Below, in pieces: positions 13,709-19,431 of a stretch of DNA of 19,431 bases. A program made the position numbers and the translations under genes. Source of the DNA: an uncultured Flavobacteriales bacterium (GTDB lineage: Bacteria; Bacteroidota; Bacteroidia; Flavobacteriales; Schleiferiaceae); contig CAIJMB010000213.1 of assembly GCA_903821715.1 (NCBI GenBank), positions 1 through 19,431 on the forward strand, read 5' to 3'. The notes under the pieces are model-generated. The model made no database searches. It saw only the letters and a list, made by a program, of their open reading frames with translations, and had not been told where the DNA came from. Numbering within the stretch: position 1 is the stretch's first letter; every line of letters starts with the position of its first letter.

Positions 13709-14467
13709 ATGCTGCAACCGATCCTTCGCCTGTTCCGCGCGGTGCCCTCAGAGCATCGTTCGGTAATGGCAGCGATTCGGAGCATGACGGGCCTTCGGCC
13801 CAATGATCCCGGAATTTATTTGGCCGCGTTTCGACGCAAAGTCAAGACGGACGCCAACCAACGCAGTGCCAACATGCGCTACGAACGCCTAGAATACCTC
13901 GGTGACGCGGTGCTGGGCGTGCTCATGGCTGAATACCTGTACGAAAAGTACCCCAATGGGGACGAAGGCTACCTGACCTCGATGCGGTCCAAGGTCGTAA
14001 GCCGCAAGGCGCTCAACCGCATCGCCGAAAAAATGGGAATTCCTCAGTGGATGGACATGGGCCGCGGACGCAGCGGGCGCCAGGGACAAACGTCGTCCGT
14101 TCCCGGCAACACCCTCGAGGCCCTGGTCGGAGCCGTGTACATCGACCGCGGTTGGAACGCCGCGCGCTTCTTTGTGCACCGACGCATGCTTGATCCCTAC
14201 GTCAACTTTGACAAGGTTGAAACGGAAGTGATCAGCTACAAAAGCTTGCTCATCGAACACATCCAAAAACAGCGCAAAGCGTTTCGCTTTGAGGTCATTG
14301 ATGAGGATGGCAAAGACCGTAACCGTTTTTCTGTTGCCTTTTTTGTTGACGAGGTCGAAGTCGCCACCGGAAGCGGTCAATCCAAAAAATCCGCCGAAGA
14401 AGCAGCTTCGCGCGCGGCGGCCAAAGCCCTAAAAATTGGCTCGTCGCCTCGTACTCGACGCCGTTGA
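13709..14467 (+). CDS. rnc: Ribonuclease III
   Basis: RNase III cuts double-stranded RNA in rRNA and mRNA maturation. The 252-residue protein has the endonuclease domain (about 20-165) with the signature YERLEYLGDAVLG (E59, E62, D66). The second metal motif GNTLEALVGAVYID carries E137, but Asn134 stands where E. coli has the metal ligand D114. This may be a lineage trait rather than a defect. A double-stranded RNA-binding domain follows (about 176-242), including GSGQSKKSAEEAASRAAAKAL, and then a basic tail. The ATG abuts the fabF stop, and the 3' end overlaps the next gene by 32 bp. Confidence 0.96.
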   Translation: MLQPILRLFRAVPSEHRSVMAAIRSMTGLRPNDPGIYLAAFRRKVKTDANQRSANMRYERLEYLGDAVLGVLMAEYLYEKYPNGDEGYLTSMRSKVVSRKALNRIAEKMGIPQWMDMGRGRSGRQGQTSSVPGNTLEALVGAVYIDRGWNAARFFVHRRMLDPYVNFDKVETEVISYKSLLIEHIQKQRKAFRFEVIDEDGKDRNRFSVAFFVDEVEVATGSGQSKKSAEEAASRAAAKALKIGSSPRTRRR

Positions 14468-14933
14468 CGAGGACCTGCCAGAGGTCTGGTCGCTGACCAC
14501 GTCGCTGGACGCGGTTCCCACCGTTTTTAACCTAAACGCTTGCTTGGATTGGAATTTGGCGCGGCGTGCTGATTTAGTGCGTTCACGGCCGGAAGCCTTG
14601 TACCATCACGCAATCTACCGAGGCAGCGACGGCTACCGAACCACAAGCATGATTTGGAACGCTCCGCACCACGCCAATTGGGCACAGTCCGCAAGCGATG
14701 GCTTATTCGGCGAAATTGAAGCGGATCCGAGTTCCGCGGTGATCGTGGCAAGGCCGCGCGGAATTAAAGCGTTTTTAACATTTGACCCACCATTAAGTAG
14801 TCAAGAAATCGTAGGTTTGCAGCAGAAACTCCTCGGTGTTCCTGGATTGCTTGGCCACAACCCCCGCACAAGCCTTACGCCGACCGAGCACGCCATATTT
14901 GTATTAGACCCCCTAAAGGATTCCGAACTGTGA
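14436..14933 (+). CDS. IPExxxVDY-type protein of unknown function
   Basis: The 165-residue protein has no recognised catalytic motif. Many Bacteroidota encode a small IPExxxVDY-family protein between rnc and pyk, and length and position fit that family. The N-terminus (ARRLVLDAVDEDLPEVWSL) and the end (LTPTEHAIFVLDP) also resemble it. The naming motif is not preserved: the matching stretch reads IVARPRGIKAFL. The start is TTG 14436, because an in-frame stop at 14430-14432 excludes anything earlier and later starts would remove the family-like N-terminus. It overlaps rnc by 32 bp and its TGA overlaps the pyk GTG, so all three are translationally coupled. Confidence 0.72.
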   Translation: MARRLVLDAVDEDLPEVWSLTTSLDAVPTVFNLNACLDWNLARRADLVRSRPEALYHHAIYRGSDGYRTTSMIWNAPHHANWAQSASDGLFGEIEADPSSAVIVARPRGIKAFLTFDPPLSSQEIVGLQQKLLGVPGLLGHNPRTSLTPTEHAIFVLDPLKDSEL

Positions 14934-16348
14934 AACGGACTAAAATTGTTGCGACCCTTGGGCCCGCATCGTCATCTGAAGAAGTACTCAAGCAGCTCCT
15001 CGAGGCCGGAGTCAACGTGTTTCGCGTCAACTTTTCACACGGAGCGGCCGACGAGCACCGCGCGACCATTCGACGCATACGCGGAATTCTCAAAGAGACG
15101 GGCTACAATGCGGCCATTCTCGCCGATTTGCAAGGACCCAAGCTTCGCGTGGGTGTGGTTGAAGAGGGCGCGGTACTTGTTCCGGGCGACCGACTGACGT
15201 TCACCACTGAAACGTGTGAAGGCACCAAGGAGCGGGTGTTCATGACCTACACGCAGTTTCCGCGCGACGTACGCGTCGGTGAAAACGTGCTGCTCGACGA
15301 CGGCAAACTCGTACTCAAAGTTGTGTCAACCAACGGCATAGATGAGGTCGTGGCCGAAACGATTCAGGGCGGGCCATTGAAGTCCAAAAAGGGCGTGAAC
15401 CTGCCCAATACGCGGGTTTCGCTGCCGTGCTTGACCGAAAAAGACCTGGCCGACCTCGATGTTGCACTTGAAGAAAACGTGGATTGGATCGGCCTGAGCT
15501 TTGTGCGCAATGCTCAAGACATTCACGAGCTGCGGGCAATTTTAAATGAACGCGGACACCATGCCGGAATCATCGCCAAAATCGAAAAGCCCGAAGCGGT
15601 TGCCGACATCGACGCGATTCTTGAGGCCACCGACGGAGCCATGGTCGCCCGCGGCGACCTTGGAGTGGAGGTTCCGATGGAATCCGTGCCCATTATCCAA
15701 AAAATGATCGTGCGTAAGTGCATTGAGCTGGCTAAACCCGTAATTGTCGCCACCCAGATGATGGAAACGATGATTGACAGCCTCACGCCGACCCGTGCCG
15801 AAGTCAACGATGTGGCGAACGCCGTAATGGACGGTGCCGACGCAGTGATGCTCAGCGGCGAAACCTCAGTGGGCCAGTACCCCGTGCAGGTGGTTCAAAC
15901 CATGGCTCGAATTGCGGAAGCTGCAGAGCGTGAATGCTCGTTTCGCGGCAAAGAACACAAGCCTGTCGAGGAAATTGCGGCGCGATTTATTTCTGATACG
16001 ATGTGCTACTACGCGGCCAAAATGGCCAACAGCGTTGAGGCATCGGCAATTTGCACGCTGACGTTTTCAGGCCACTCTGCACAGCTGCTTTCGAGCTTTA
16101 GGCCACAGAGTCACGTCTTCGCATTTACCGCCAACTACAAGATTTTGAACAAGTTGTCGCTTCACTGGGGCGTGCGCGGGTTTTACTACGACAACATGGT
16201 GTCAACCGACGCCACGTTTGTAGACATCACGAAGCAATTGAAAACAGCCGGCTTAGTTCAGCAAGGCGATCGCATTGTTCAGTTGGCCTCTATGCCGATA
16301 GAAGCGAAGGGCACAACCAACACGATCCGCATCAAAGACGTGCAGTAG
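14930..16348 (+). CDS. pyk: Pyruvate kinase
   Basis: Pyruvate kinase converts PEP and ADP to pyruvate and ATP, the last step of glycolysis. The 472-residue protein starts at GTG in a GTGA overlap with the gene before it. It begins MKRTKIVATLGPAS, which is the correct N-terminus. R32, N34 and S36 in FRVNFSHG contribute to the phosphate and potassium sites. The catalytic Lys/Glu motif IAKIEKPEA has K217 and E219, the metal-binding Asp is D243 in ARGDLGVEVPM, and MDGADAVMLSGETSVGQYP is intact. The C-terminal allosteric domain runs to the end. It converges on pheS with only 15 bp between the stop codons. Confidence 0.98.
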   Translation: MKRTKIVATLGPASSSEEVLKQLLEAGVNVFRVNFSHGAADEHRATIRRIRGILKETGYNAAILADLQGPKLRVGVVEEGAVLVPGDRLTFTTETCEGTKERVFMTYTQFPRDVRVGENVLLDDGKLVLKVVSTNGIDEVVAETIQGGPLKSKKGVNLPNTRVSLPCLTEKDLADLDVALEENVDWIGLSFVRNAQDIHELRAILNERGHHAGIIAKIEKPEAVADIDAILEATDGAMVARGDLGVEVPMESVPIIQKMIVRKCIELAKPVIVATQMMETMIDSLTPTRAEVNDVANAVMDGADAVMLSGETSVGQYPVQVVQTMARIAEAAERECSFRGKEHKPVEEIAARFISDTMCYYAAKMANSVEASAICTLTFSGHSAQLLSSFRPQSHVFAFTANYKILNKLSLHWGVRGFYYDNMVSTDATFVDITKQLKTAGLVQQGDRIVQLASMPIEAKGTTNTIRIKDVQ

Positions 16349-16363
16349 GCTCTGAATACGAGC

Positions 16364-17365
16364 TTACAGGGTGCGCAGCAAGCGCAGATCGTTTTCGAAA
16401 AGGGCGCGAATGTCTGGAATGGAAAAGCGCTGCATGGCAATACGCTCTACGCCCAAACCGAAGGCGAACCCGCTGTATACTTCAGGGTCAATTCCGCACG
16501 ATTCGAGAACGGCCGGATCCACCATACCACAGCCTAAGATTTCAAGCCAGCCCGTGCCTTTGGTCATGCGGTAGTCCGTTTCGGTTTCGAGGCCCCACCA
16601 AATGTCCATTTCGGCGCTGGGTTCTGTGAACGGAAAGTAGCTTGGGCGAAGTCGGATCGCGGTCTGTTCGCCAAAAAATGCCTGAGCAAACTCGAGCAGG
16701 GTCTGCTTCATGTCGGCAAATGACACATTGCGGTCAATGTATAGCCCCTCCACTTGGTGGAACATGCAGTGGCTTCGTGACGAGATGGCTTCATTGCGGA
16801 ACACGCGACCCGGCGCAATGATGCGAATGGGCGGCTTTCGCGTCTCCATAGTGCGCACCTGAACGTTGGATGTGTGGGTGCGCAGGGCCCAGTCGGGATT
16901 GCGGGCCAAAAAGAAGGTGTCCTGCATGTCGCGGGCAGGATGCTCGGGCGGAAAATTCAGCGCCGTAAAGTTGTGCCAGTCGTCCTCCATCTCGGGGCCC
17001 TCGGCGACGCCAAAGCCCATGCGGCGAAAAATATCGACCAGTTCGTCGCGGACCTGAGTCACCGGGTGGTGCGTTCCGGGCAGATTGCCCCAGCCTGGGC
17101 GCGTAACATCCTCTGTATGAATGTTCACCTTGGGCTTGGCATTAGAAAAGTCTGAAACCTTAGCCTCCACTGCCGTTTTGAGCTGGTTGAGGAGTTGGCC
17201 CACCTCTTTGCGGGCATCGGCCGCGACGGTCTTGAAGTCAGCAAAAAGGTCGTTCATGACGCCCTTGCGGCCGAGAAAACGCAAGCGCAGGGCCTCGGCC
17301 TCTTGAGCGTTCGAAGGGGCCGCTGACGCGACCTCGTGGAGGTATTCCTGAATTTTCGCCTGCAT
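16364..17365 (-). CDS. pheS: Phenylalanyl-tRNA synthetase alpha subunit
   Basis: PheS is the catalytic subunit of the alpha2-beta2 enzyme that charges tRNA-Phe. The 333-residue protein has an N-terminal coiled-coil arm for tRNA contact (about 1-90, including LRFLGRKGVMNDLF). The class II core follows: HPVTQVRDELVDIFRRMGF near residue 100, the motif 2 region with FHQVEGLYID near 200-208, and motif 3 GLGVERIAMQRFSIPDIR near 305. The pocket segment SGFAFGLGVER is standard. The partner pheT gene is not adjacent and lies elsewhere if present. A candidate promoter lies at 17404-17411. Confidence 0.98.
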   Translation of the reverse strand: MQAKIQEYLHEVASAAPSNAQEAEALRLRFLGRKGVMNDLFADFKTVAADARKEVGQLLNQLKTAVEAKVSDFSNAKPKVNIHTEDVTRPGWGNLPGTHHPVTQVRDELVDIFRRMGFGVAEGPEMEDDWHNFTALNFPPEHPARDMQDTFFLARNPDWALRTHTSNVQVRTMETRKPPIRIIAPGRVFRNEAISSRSHCMFHQVEGLYIDRNVSFADMKQTLLEFAQAFFGEQTAIRLRPSYFPFTEPSAEMDIWWGLETETDYRMTKGTGWLEILGCGMVDPAVLESCGIDPEVYSGFAFGLGVERIAMQRFSIPDIRALFENDLRLLRTL

Positions 17366-17380
17366 CGTCGGGGAATCTGC

Positions 17381-17388
17381 TATATTTG
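17381..17388 (+). promoter_or_regulatory. Candidate -7 promoter element for the lipoprotein operon
   Basis: This reads TATATTTG, a perfect TAnnTTTG, 22 bp upstream of ATG 17411. A weak TTTC at 17354-17357 is the only -33-like sequence at a suitable distance. It points rightwards towards the minus-strand element at 17404-17411. Confidence 0.55.
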
Positions 17389-17403
17389 CTTGCTTTTCGC
17401 CCG

Positions 17404-17411
17404 CAAAACTA
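17404..17411 (-). promoter_or_regulatory. Candidate -7 promoter element for pheS
   Basis: On the minus strand this reads TAGTTTTG, a perfect TAnnTTTG, about 38 bp upstream of the pheS ATG. It touches the first base of the divergent lipoprotein gene. No -33 box was found. Transcription from it would run across the plus-strand element at 17381-17388. Confidence 0.45.
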
Positions 17412-17818
17412 TGCTAAAGCAATTGAACTACCGGATCCTTTCTGCTGCCGCGCTCCTAGTGACGCTCGCGGTGAGTGTGGCGTCGTGCGAAAAACCGCGC
17501 ACGGGCCCTGGCTATATCGCGGTCCGTGTGGTCAATGAAGACACCGTGGCCATCCAAAATGCGTGGATCCATCTTTCGGTTCCTGGCAGCGGAACTCTTT
17601 TTGACAACCCCAACACCTCGGGGTACTACTACAAAAAGTCTGACGTGAGCGGTTGGACCGACATTCCATGGAAGTACGAACGCGAAGCCTACCTCGATAT
17701 TGAATCGACCAAAGGAGCCTACCGCGGATGCTCATTTGTCCACGTGGTTCCCGGCGATACGGCCGTCGCCTATGTCATCCTTCGCCCGTACGGAGATCCT
17801 AATAATGGTTGCTTGTGA
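17411..17818 (+). CDS. Small lipoprotein of unknown function, paralogue 1
   Basis: The 135-residue protein has a signal peptide ending in the lipobox SVASC (Cys26), so it is probably an envelope lipoprotein. The mature part looks like one beta-sandwich domain, with alternating strands such as YIAVRVVNEDTVAIQNAWIHL and TAVAYVILRPYG. That pattern resembles CNA-B/transthyretin-like or carboxypeptidase-regulatory folds, though I cannot confirm a family. Cys107 (RGCSF) and Cys134 (NNGCL) recur in the next gene with the same 27-residue spacing. I chose ATG 17411 because it follows the promoter candidate and starts the signal peptide; an upstream in-frame GTG at 17336 lies within pheS. Its TGA overlaps the next GTG. 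Confidence 0.85.
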   Translation: MLKQLNYRILSAAALLVTLAVSVASCEKPRTGPGYIAVRVVNEDTVAIQNAWIHLSVPGSGTLFDNPNTSGYYYKKSDVSGWTDIPWKYEREAYLDIESTKGAYRGCSFVHVVPGDTAVAYVILRPYGDPNNGCL

Positions 17819-18222
17819 ACACCCTTCGCCTCTTTGCCCTCTCTGCGACGCTGTTCGCGGCCTTCGTAACCTCATGCGCCCCCAAGGATGCGCCTGTGTA
17901 CCGTTTTAAGATTAAGGTTGTCGCCATTAATGAAGATGGTGAGGCGATTGCACTTCAAAACGCGACAGTTCGCGCTACCGCACCTGTAGTCAATGCGATC
18001 CCCGACTTCGAGGGCCGCTCTGGCGTAGATGGTATCGTTCGCGATGCAGACGGCAACGACATTTTTCAGTACGGCCTGCCTGCAGTACTTCAAATTACCG
18101 CCCAAAAAGGCGGCAACCCCCCCGTGGTGTTCGGGTGCAGCTACCTCAAGCTGGTTCCAGATAGTACGGCAACTGTTGAAATCGTCGTCCAGCCCTACGT
18201 TGAGGGTGTCAGTGGCTGCTGA
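17815..18222 (+). CDS. Small lipoprotein of unknown function, paralogue 2
   Basis: The 135-residue protein starts at GTG 17815 in a GTGA overlap with paralogue 1; a TTG at 17809 is a less likely start. The signal peptide ends in the lipobox FVTSC (Cys21). The mature part resembles its neighbour: INEDGEAIALQNATVR matches VNEDTVAIQNAWIH, FGCSYLKLVPDSTATVEIVVQPY matches RGCSFVHVVPGDTAVAYVILRPY, and both end in a C-terminal GC. Cys108 and Cys135 keep the 27-residue spacing. The pair looks like an old tandem duplication that has diverged strongly. The function is unknown. A cvpA-family gene follows after 3 bp. Confidence 0.84.
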   Translation: MNTLRLFALSATLFAAFVTSCAPKDAPVYRFKIKVVAINEDGEAIALQNATVRATAPVVNAIPDFEGRSGVDGIVRDADGNDIFQYGLPAVLQITAQKGGNPPVVFGCSYLKLVPDSTATVEIVVQPYVEGVSGC

Positions 18223-18225
18223 TTT

Positions 18226-18747
18226 ATGACGGCTCTCGACGTTCTCACGCTCGGAATCTTTCTCTTTTTTACCGCCCGCGGAATTTGGCGAGGCTTCATC
18301 AATGACCTCGCAGGATTGCTGGCATTGGTGCTTGGCTACCTCTTTGCGGGCCGCTTAGCGGTGGTCGTTGAGCCGTTTTTAAGCGCGTTCATTGACGACG
18401 AGGGCCTCATGCACGGCGTTGCCTACTACCTCAGTTTGTTTGCGATTTACTTGGCGGTGGTCCTTTTGGGTAAGATTGCTACGCGAATGTCCAAACTAAT
18501 TTTACTCGGGTGGCTCAACCGCCTATTGGGCGCGTTGACCGGAATGGCCAAGGGTGTGCTCGTAGCTGCCTTGGTAGCACTCCCGCTACGGTGGATGGGT
18601 GATGAATTCCCCAGTGTTGGTCCCGGCGTGGAACTTCGCACTCAGTCGACCTACTACAGCTACGCCCTCAAGTTTGGGGAATGGATGACCCCCAACTTAT
18701 TCCGCGTCGTAGACGGCCTGAATTCCGGGGAGGACGCGGCCTTCTAG
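18226..18747 (+). CDS. CvpA-family membrane protein
   Basis: CvpA-family proteins are small inner-membrane proteins first linked to colicin V export in E. coli and later to envelope stress resistance; their molecular role is unclear. The 173-residue protein begins MTALDVLTLGIFLFFTARGIWRG, the usual start with a first helix followed by a Gly-Arg turn. Four hydrophobic segments lie at about residues 5-20, 24-42, 65-85 and 100-122, and a LNRLLGALTGMAKG segment before the last helix is typical of the family. It lies 3 bp after the second lipoprotein and probably shares its operon. Its last 16 codons and stop overlap pgk on the other strand. Confidence 0.88.
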   Translation: MTALDVLTLGIFLFFTARGIWRGFINDLAGLLALVLGYLFAGRLAVVVEPFLSAFIDDEGLMHGVAYYLSLFAIYLAVVLLGKIATRMSKLILLGWLNRLLGALTGMAKGVLVAALVALPLRWMGDEFPSVGPGVELRTQSTYYSYALKFGEWMTPNLFRVVDGLNSGEDAAF

Positions 18748-19431
18748 GTACTCCAGCATCGCGCCTCCGCCGGTGCTGACGTAGCTCACGCGCTCCGCCA
18801 ATCCAAACTGTTCTACTGCGGCGACGCTGTCGCCTCCGCCCACCAGCGAAAAGAGTGTGCCGGCCTCTGTTGCCGCGGCAATGGCTTCGCCGAGCTGACG
18901 GGTTCCGCGCTCAAACGCCTCGAGTTCAAAGACGCCCAGTGGGCCGTTCCACAGAAGGGTCTTCGCGTCGCGAACCACGGCTGAATAGGCCGCAATAGTC
19001 TCAGGACCCACGTCCAAACCCATCCAACCCAATGGAATCGCGCGGCTCGAAACGATTTGGGTCGACGCGTCGGCAGCAAAGCGGTCCGCAGCCACCACAT
19101 CGGTCGGAAGATGAATCTGCACGCCCTTATCCTCGGCTGCTGCCATGATCTGGCGTGCGGTTTCGAGGTGTTCGTCCTCGACGAGGCTGCTGCCAATTTC
19201 AGCACCTTGAGCCTTGAGAAAGGTGAACGCCATGCCTCCTCCGATCAAAAGAGCGTCTACGCGGCCCAAAAGGCGCTCCAGAATGACAATCTTGCTCGAA
19301 ACCTTAGATCCGCCTACCACGGCAACCGCGGGCTTCTCTTGGGACGCCAAAACGCGGTCCACGTTTTTGATTTCATTGGCCATAACGTGGCCAAAGGCGC
19401 TGCGGCCTTTAAAGTGCTGCGCAACCACTGC
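18697..19431 (-). CDS. pgk: Phosphoglycerate kinase, C-terminal part, cut by window edge
   Basis: PGK transfers the acyl phosphate of 1,3-bisphosphoglycerate to ADP, giving the first ATP in glycolysis. About 244 residues are visible; roughly the first 155, including most of the substrate-binding N-domain, lie outside the window. The nucleotide-binding C-domain is complete: AVVGGSKVSSKIVIL, IGGGMAFTFLKAQG, LLWNGPLGVFE, VGGGDSVAAV, and STGGGAMLEYLEGRVLPG at the end. The frame continues open past the edge, so this is a truncation by the window, not a broken gene. Its 3' end overlaps the cvpA-family gene by 51 bp. Confidence 0.97.
   Translation of the reverse strand, partial: AVVAQHFKGRSAFGHVMANEIKNVDRVLASQEKPAVAVVGGSKVSSKIVILERLLGRVDALLIGGGMAFTFLKAQGAEIGSSLVEDEHLETARQIMAAAEDKGVQIHLPTDVVAADRFAADASTQIVSSRAIPLGWMGLDVGPETIAAYSAVVRDAKTLLWNGPLGVFELEAFERGTRQLGEAIAAATEAGTLFSLVGGGDSVAAVEQFGLAERVSYVSTGGGAMLEYLEGRVLPGIQAVYDAE

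Noticed and set aside
16349..16363. Terminator between pyk and pheS.
   Set aside because: The junction holds only a short GCTC/GAGC inverted repeat (about 6 bp with flanking pairs and a 7-nt loop) and no U-tract, so the support is too weak.
17336..17410. Upstream GTG start for lipoprotein 1.
   Set aside because: It lies inside pheS and before the promoter candidate, and would mask the signal peptide.

Overview
The window looks like a chromosomal housekeeping segment of a fairly GC-rich member of the Bacteroidota, most likely within or near the Flavobacteriales. The evidence is lineage-specific gene content (SprE/PorW of the type IX secretion system, an AtpB with a long exported N-terminus, an IPExxxVDY-type protein between rnc and pyk), Bacteroidota gene order, and start sites preceded by TAnnTTTG (-7) elements rather than clear Shine-Dalgarno sequences. 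No transposase, integrase, tRNA, rRNA or CRISPR array was found. I cannot assign a genus.

Layout. (1) Positions 1-8561, minus strand: a colinear run reading sprE/porW, bactofilin, atpZ-like, atpI-like, atpB, atpE, atpF, atpH, atpA, atpG. The window cuts atpG, and atpD/atpC are not visible. A perfect -7 element lies just before atpB, and a strong RNA hairpin lies between atpE and atpF. (2) 8562-8635: a divergent promoter region. (3) 8636-11005, plus strand: a membrane-anchored M23-family protein that has lost its zinc and catalytic residues, then a GH3-family protein. (4) 10987-11098: a 16-unit heptanucleotide repeat array in strict 7-bp register, with an internal block of inverted units, between the convergent GH3 and rnhA genes. 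(5) 11100-12130, minus strand: rnhA and purN. (6) 12215-16348, plus strand: acpP, fabF, rnc, an IPExxxVDY-type protein and pyk, tightly packed. (7) 16364-17365, minus strand: pheS. (8) 17411-18747, plus strand: two paralogous small lipoproteins and a CvpA-family protein. (9) 18697-19431, minus strand: the C-terminal part of pgk, overlapping the cvpA gene tail-to-tail by 51 bp.

How the genes fit together. The left block makes the Fo sector and part of F1 of the ATP synthase. Upstream of it and in the same direction lie an envelope lipoprotein for type IX secretion/gliding and a cytoskeletal bactofilin; the divergent degenerate LytM protein is also an envelope protein. The right block covers purine synthesis (purN), fatty-acid elongation (acpP, fabF), RNA processing (rnc, rnhA), lower glycolysis (pyk, pgk) and tRNA charging (pheS). 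The least explained items are the heptamer array, the lipoprotein pair with its conserved cysteine spacing, the LytM protein stripped of catalytic residues, and the atpE-atpF hairpin. Nothing seen amounts to a clearly new multi-gene system such as a defence island.
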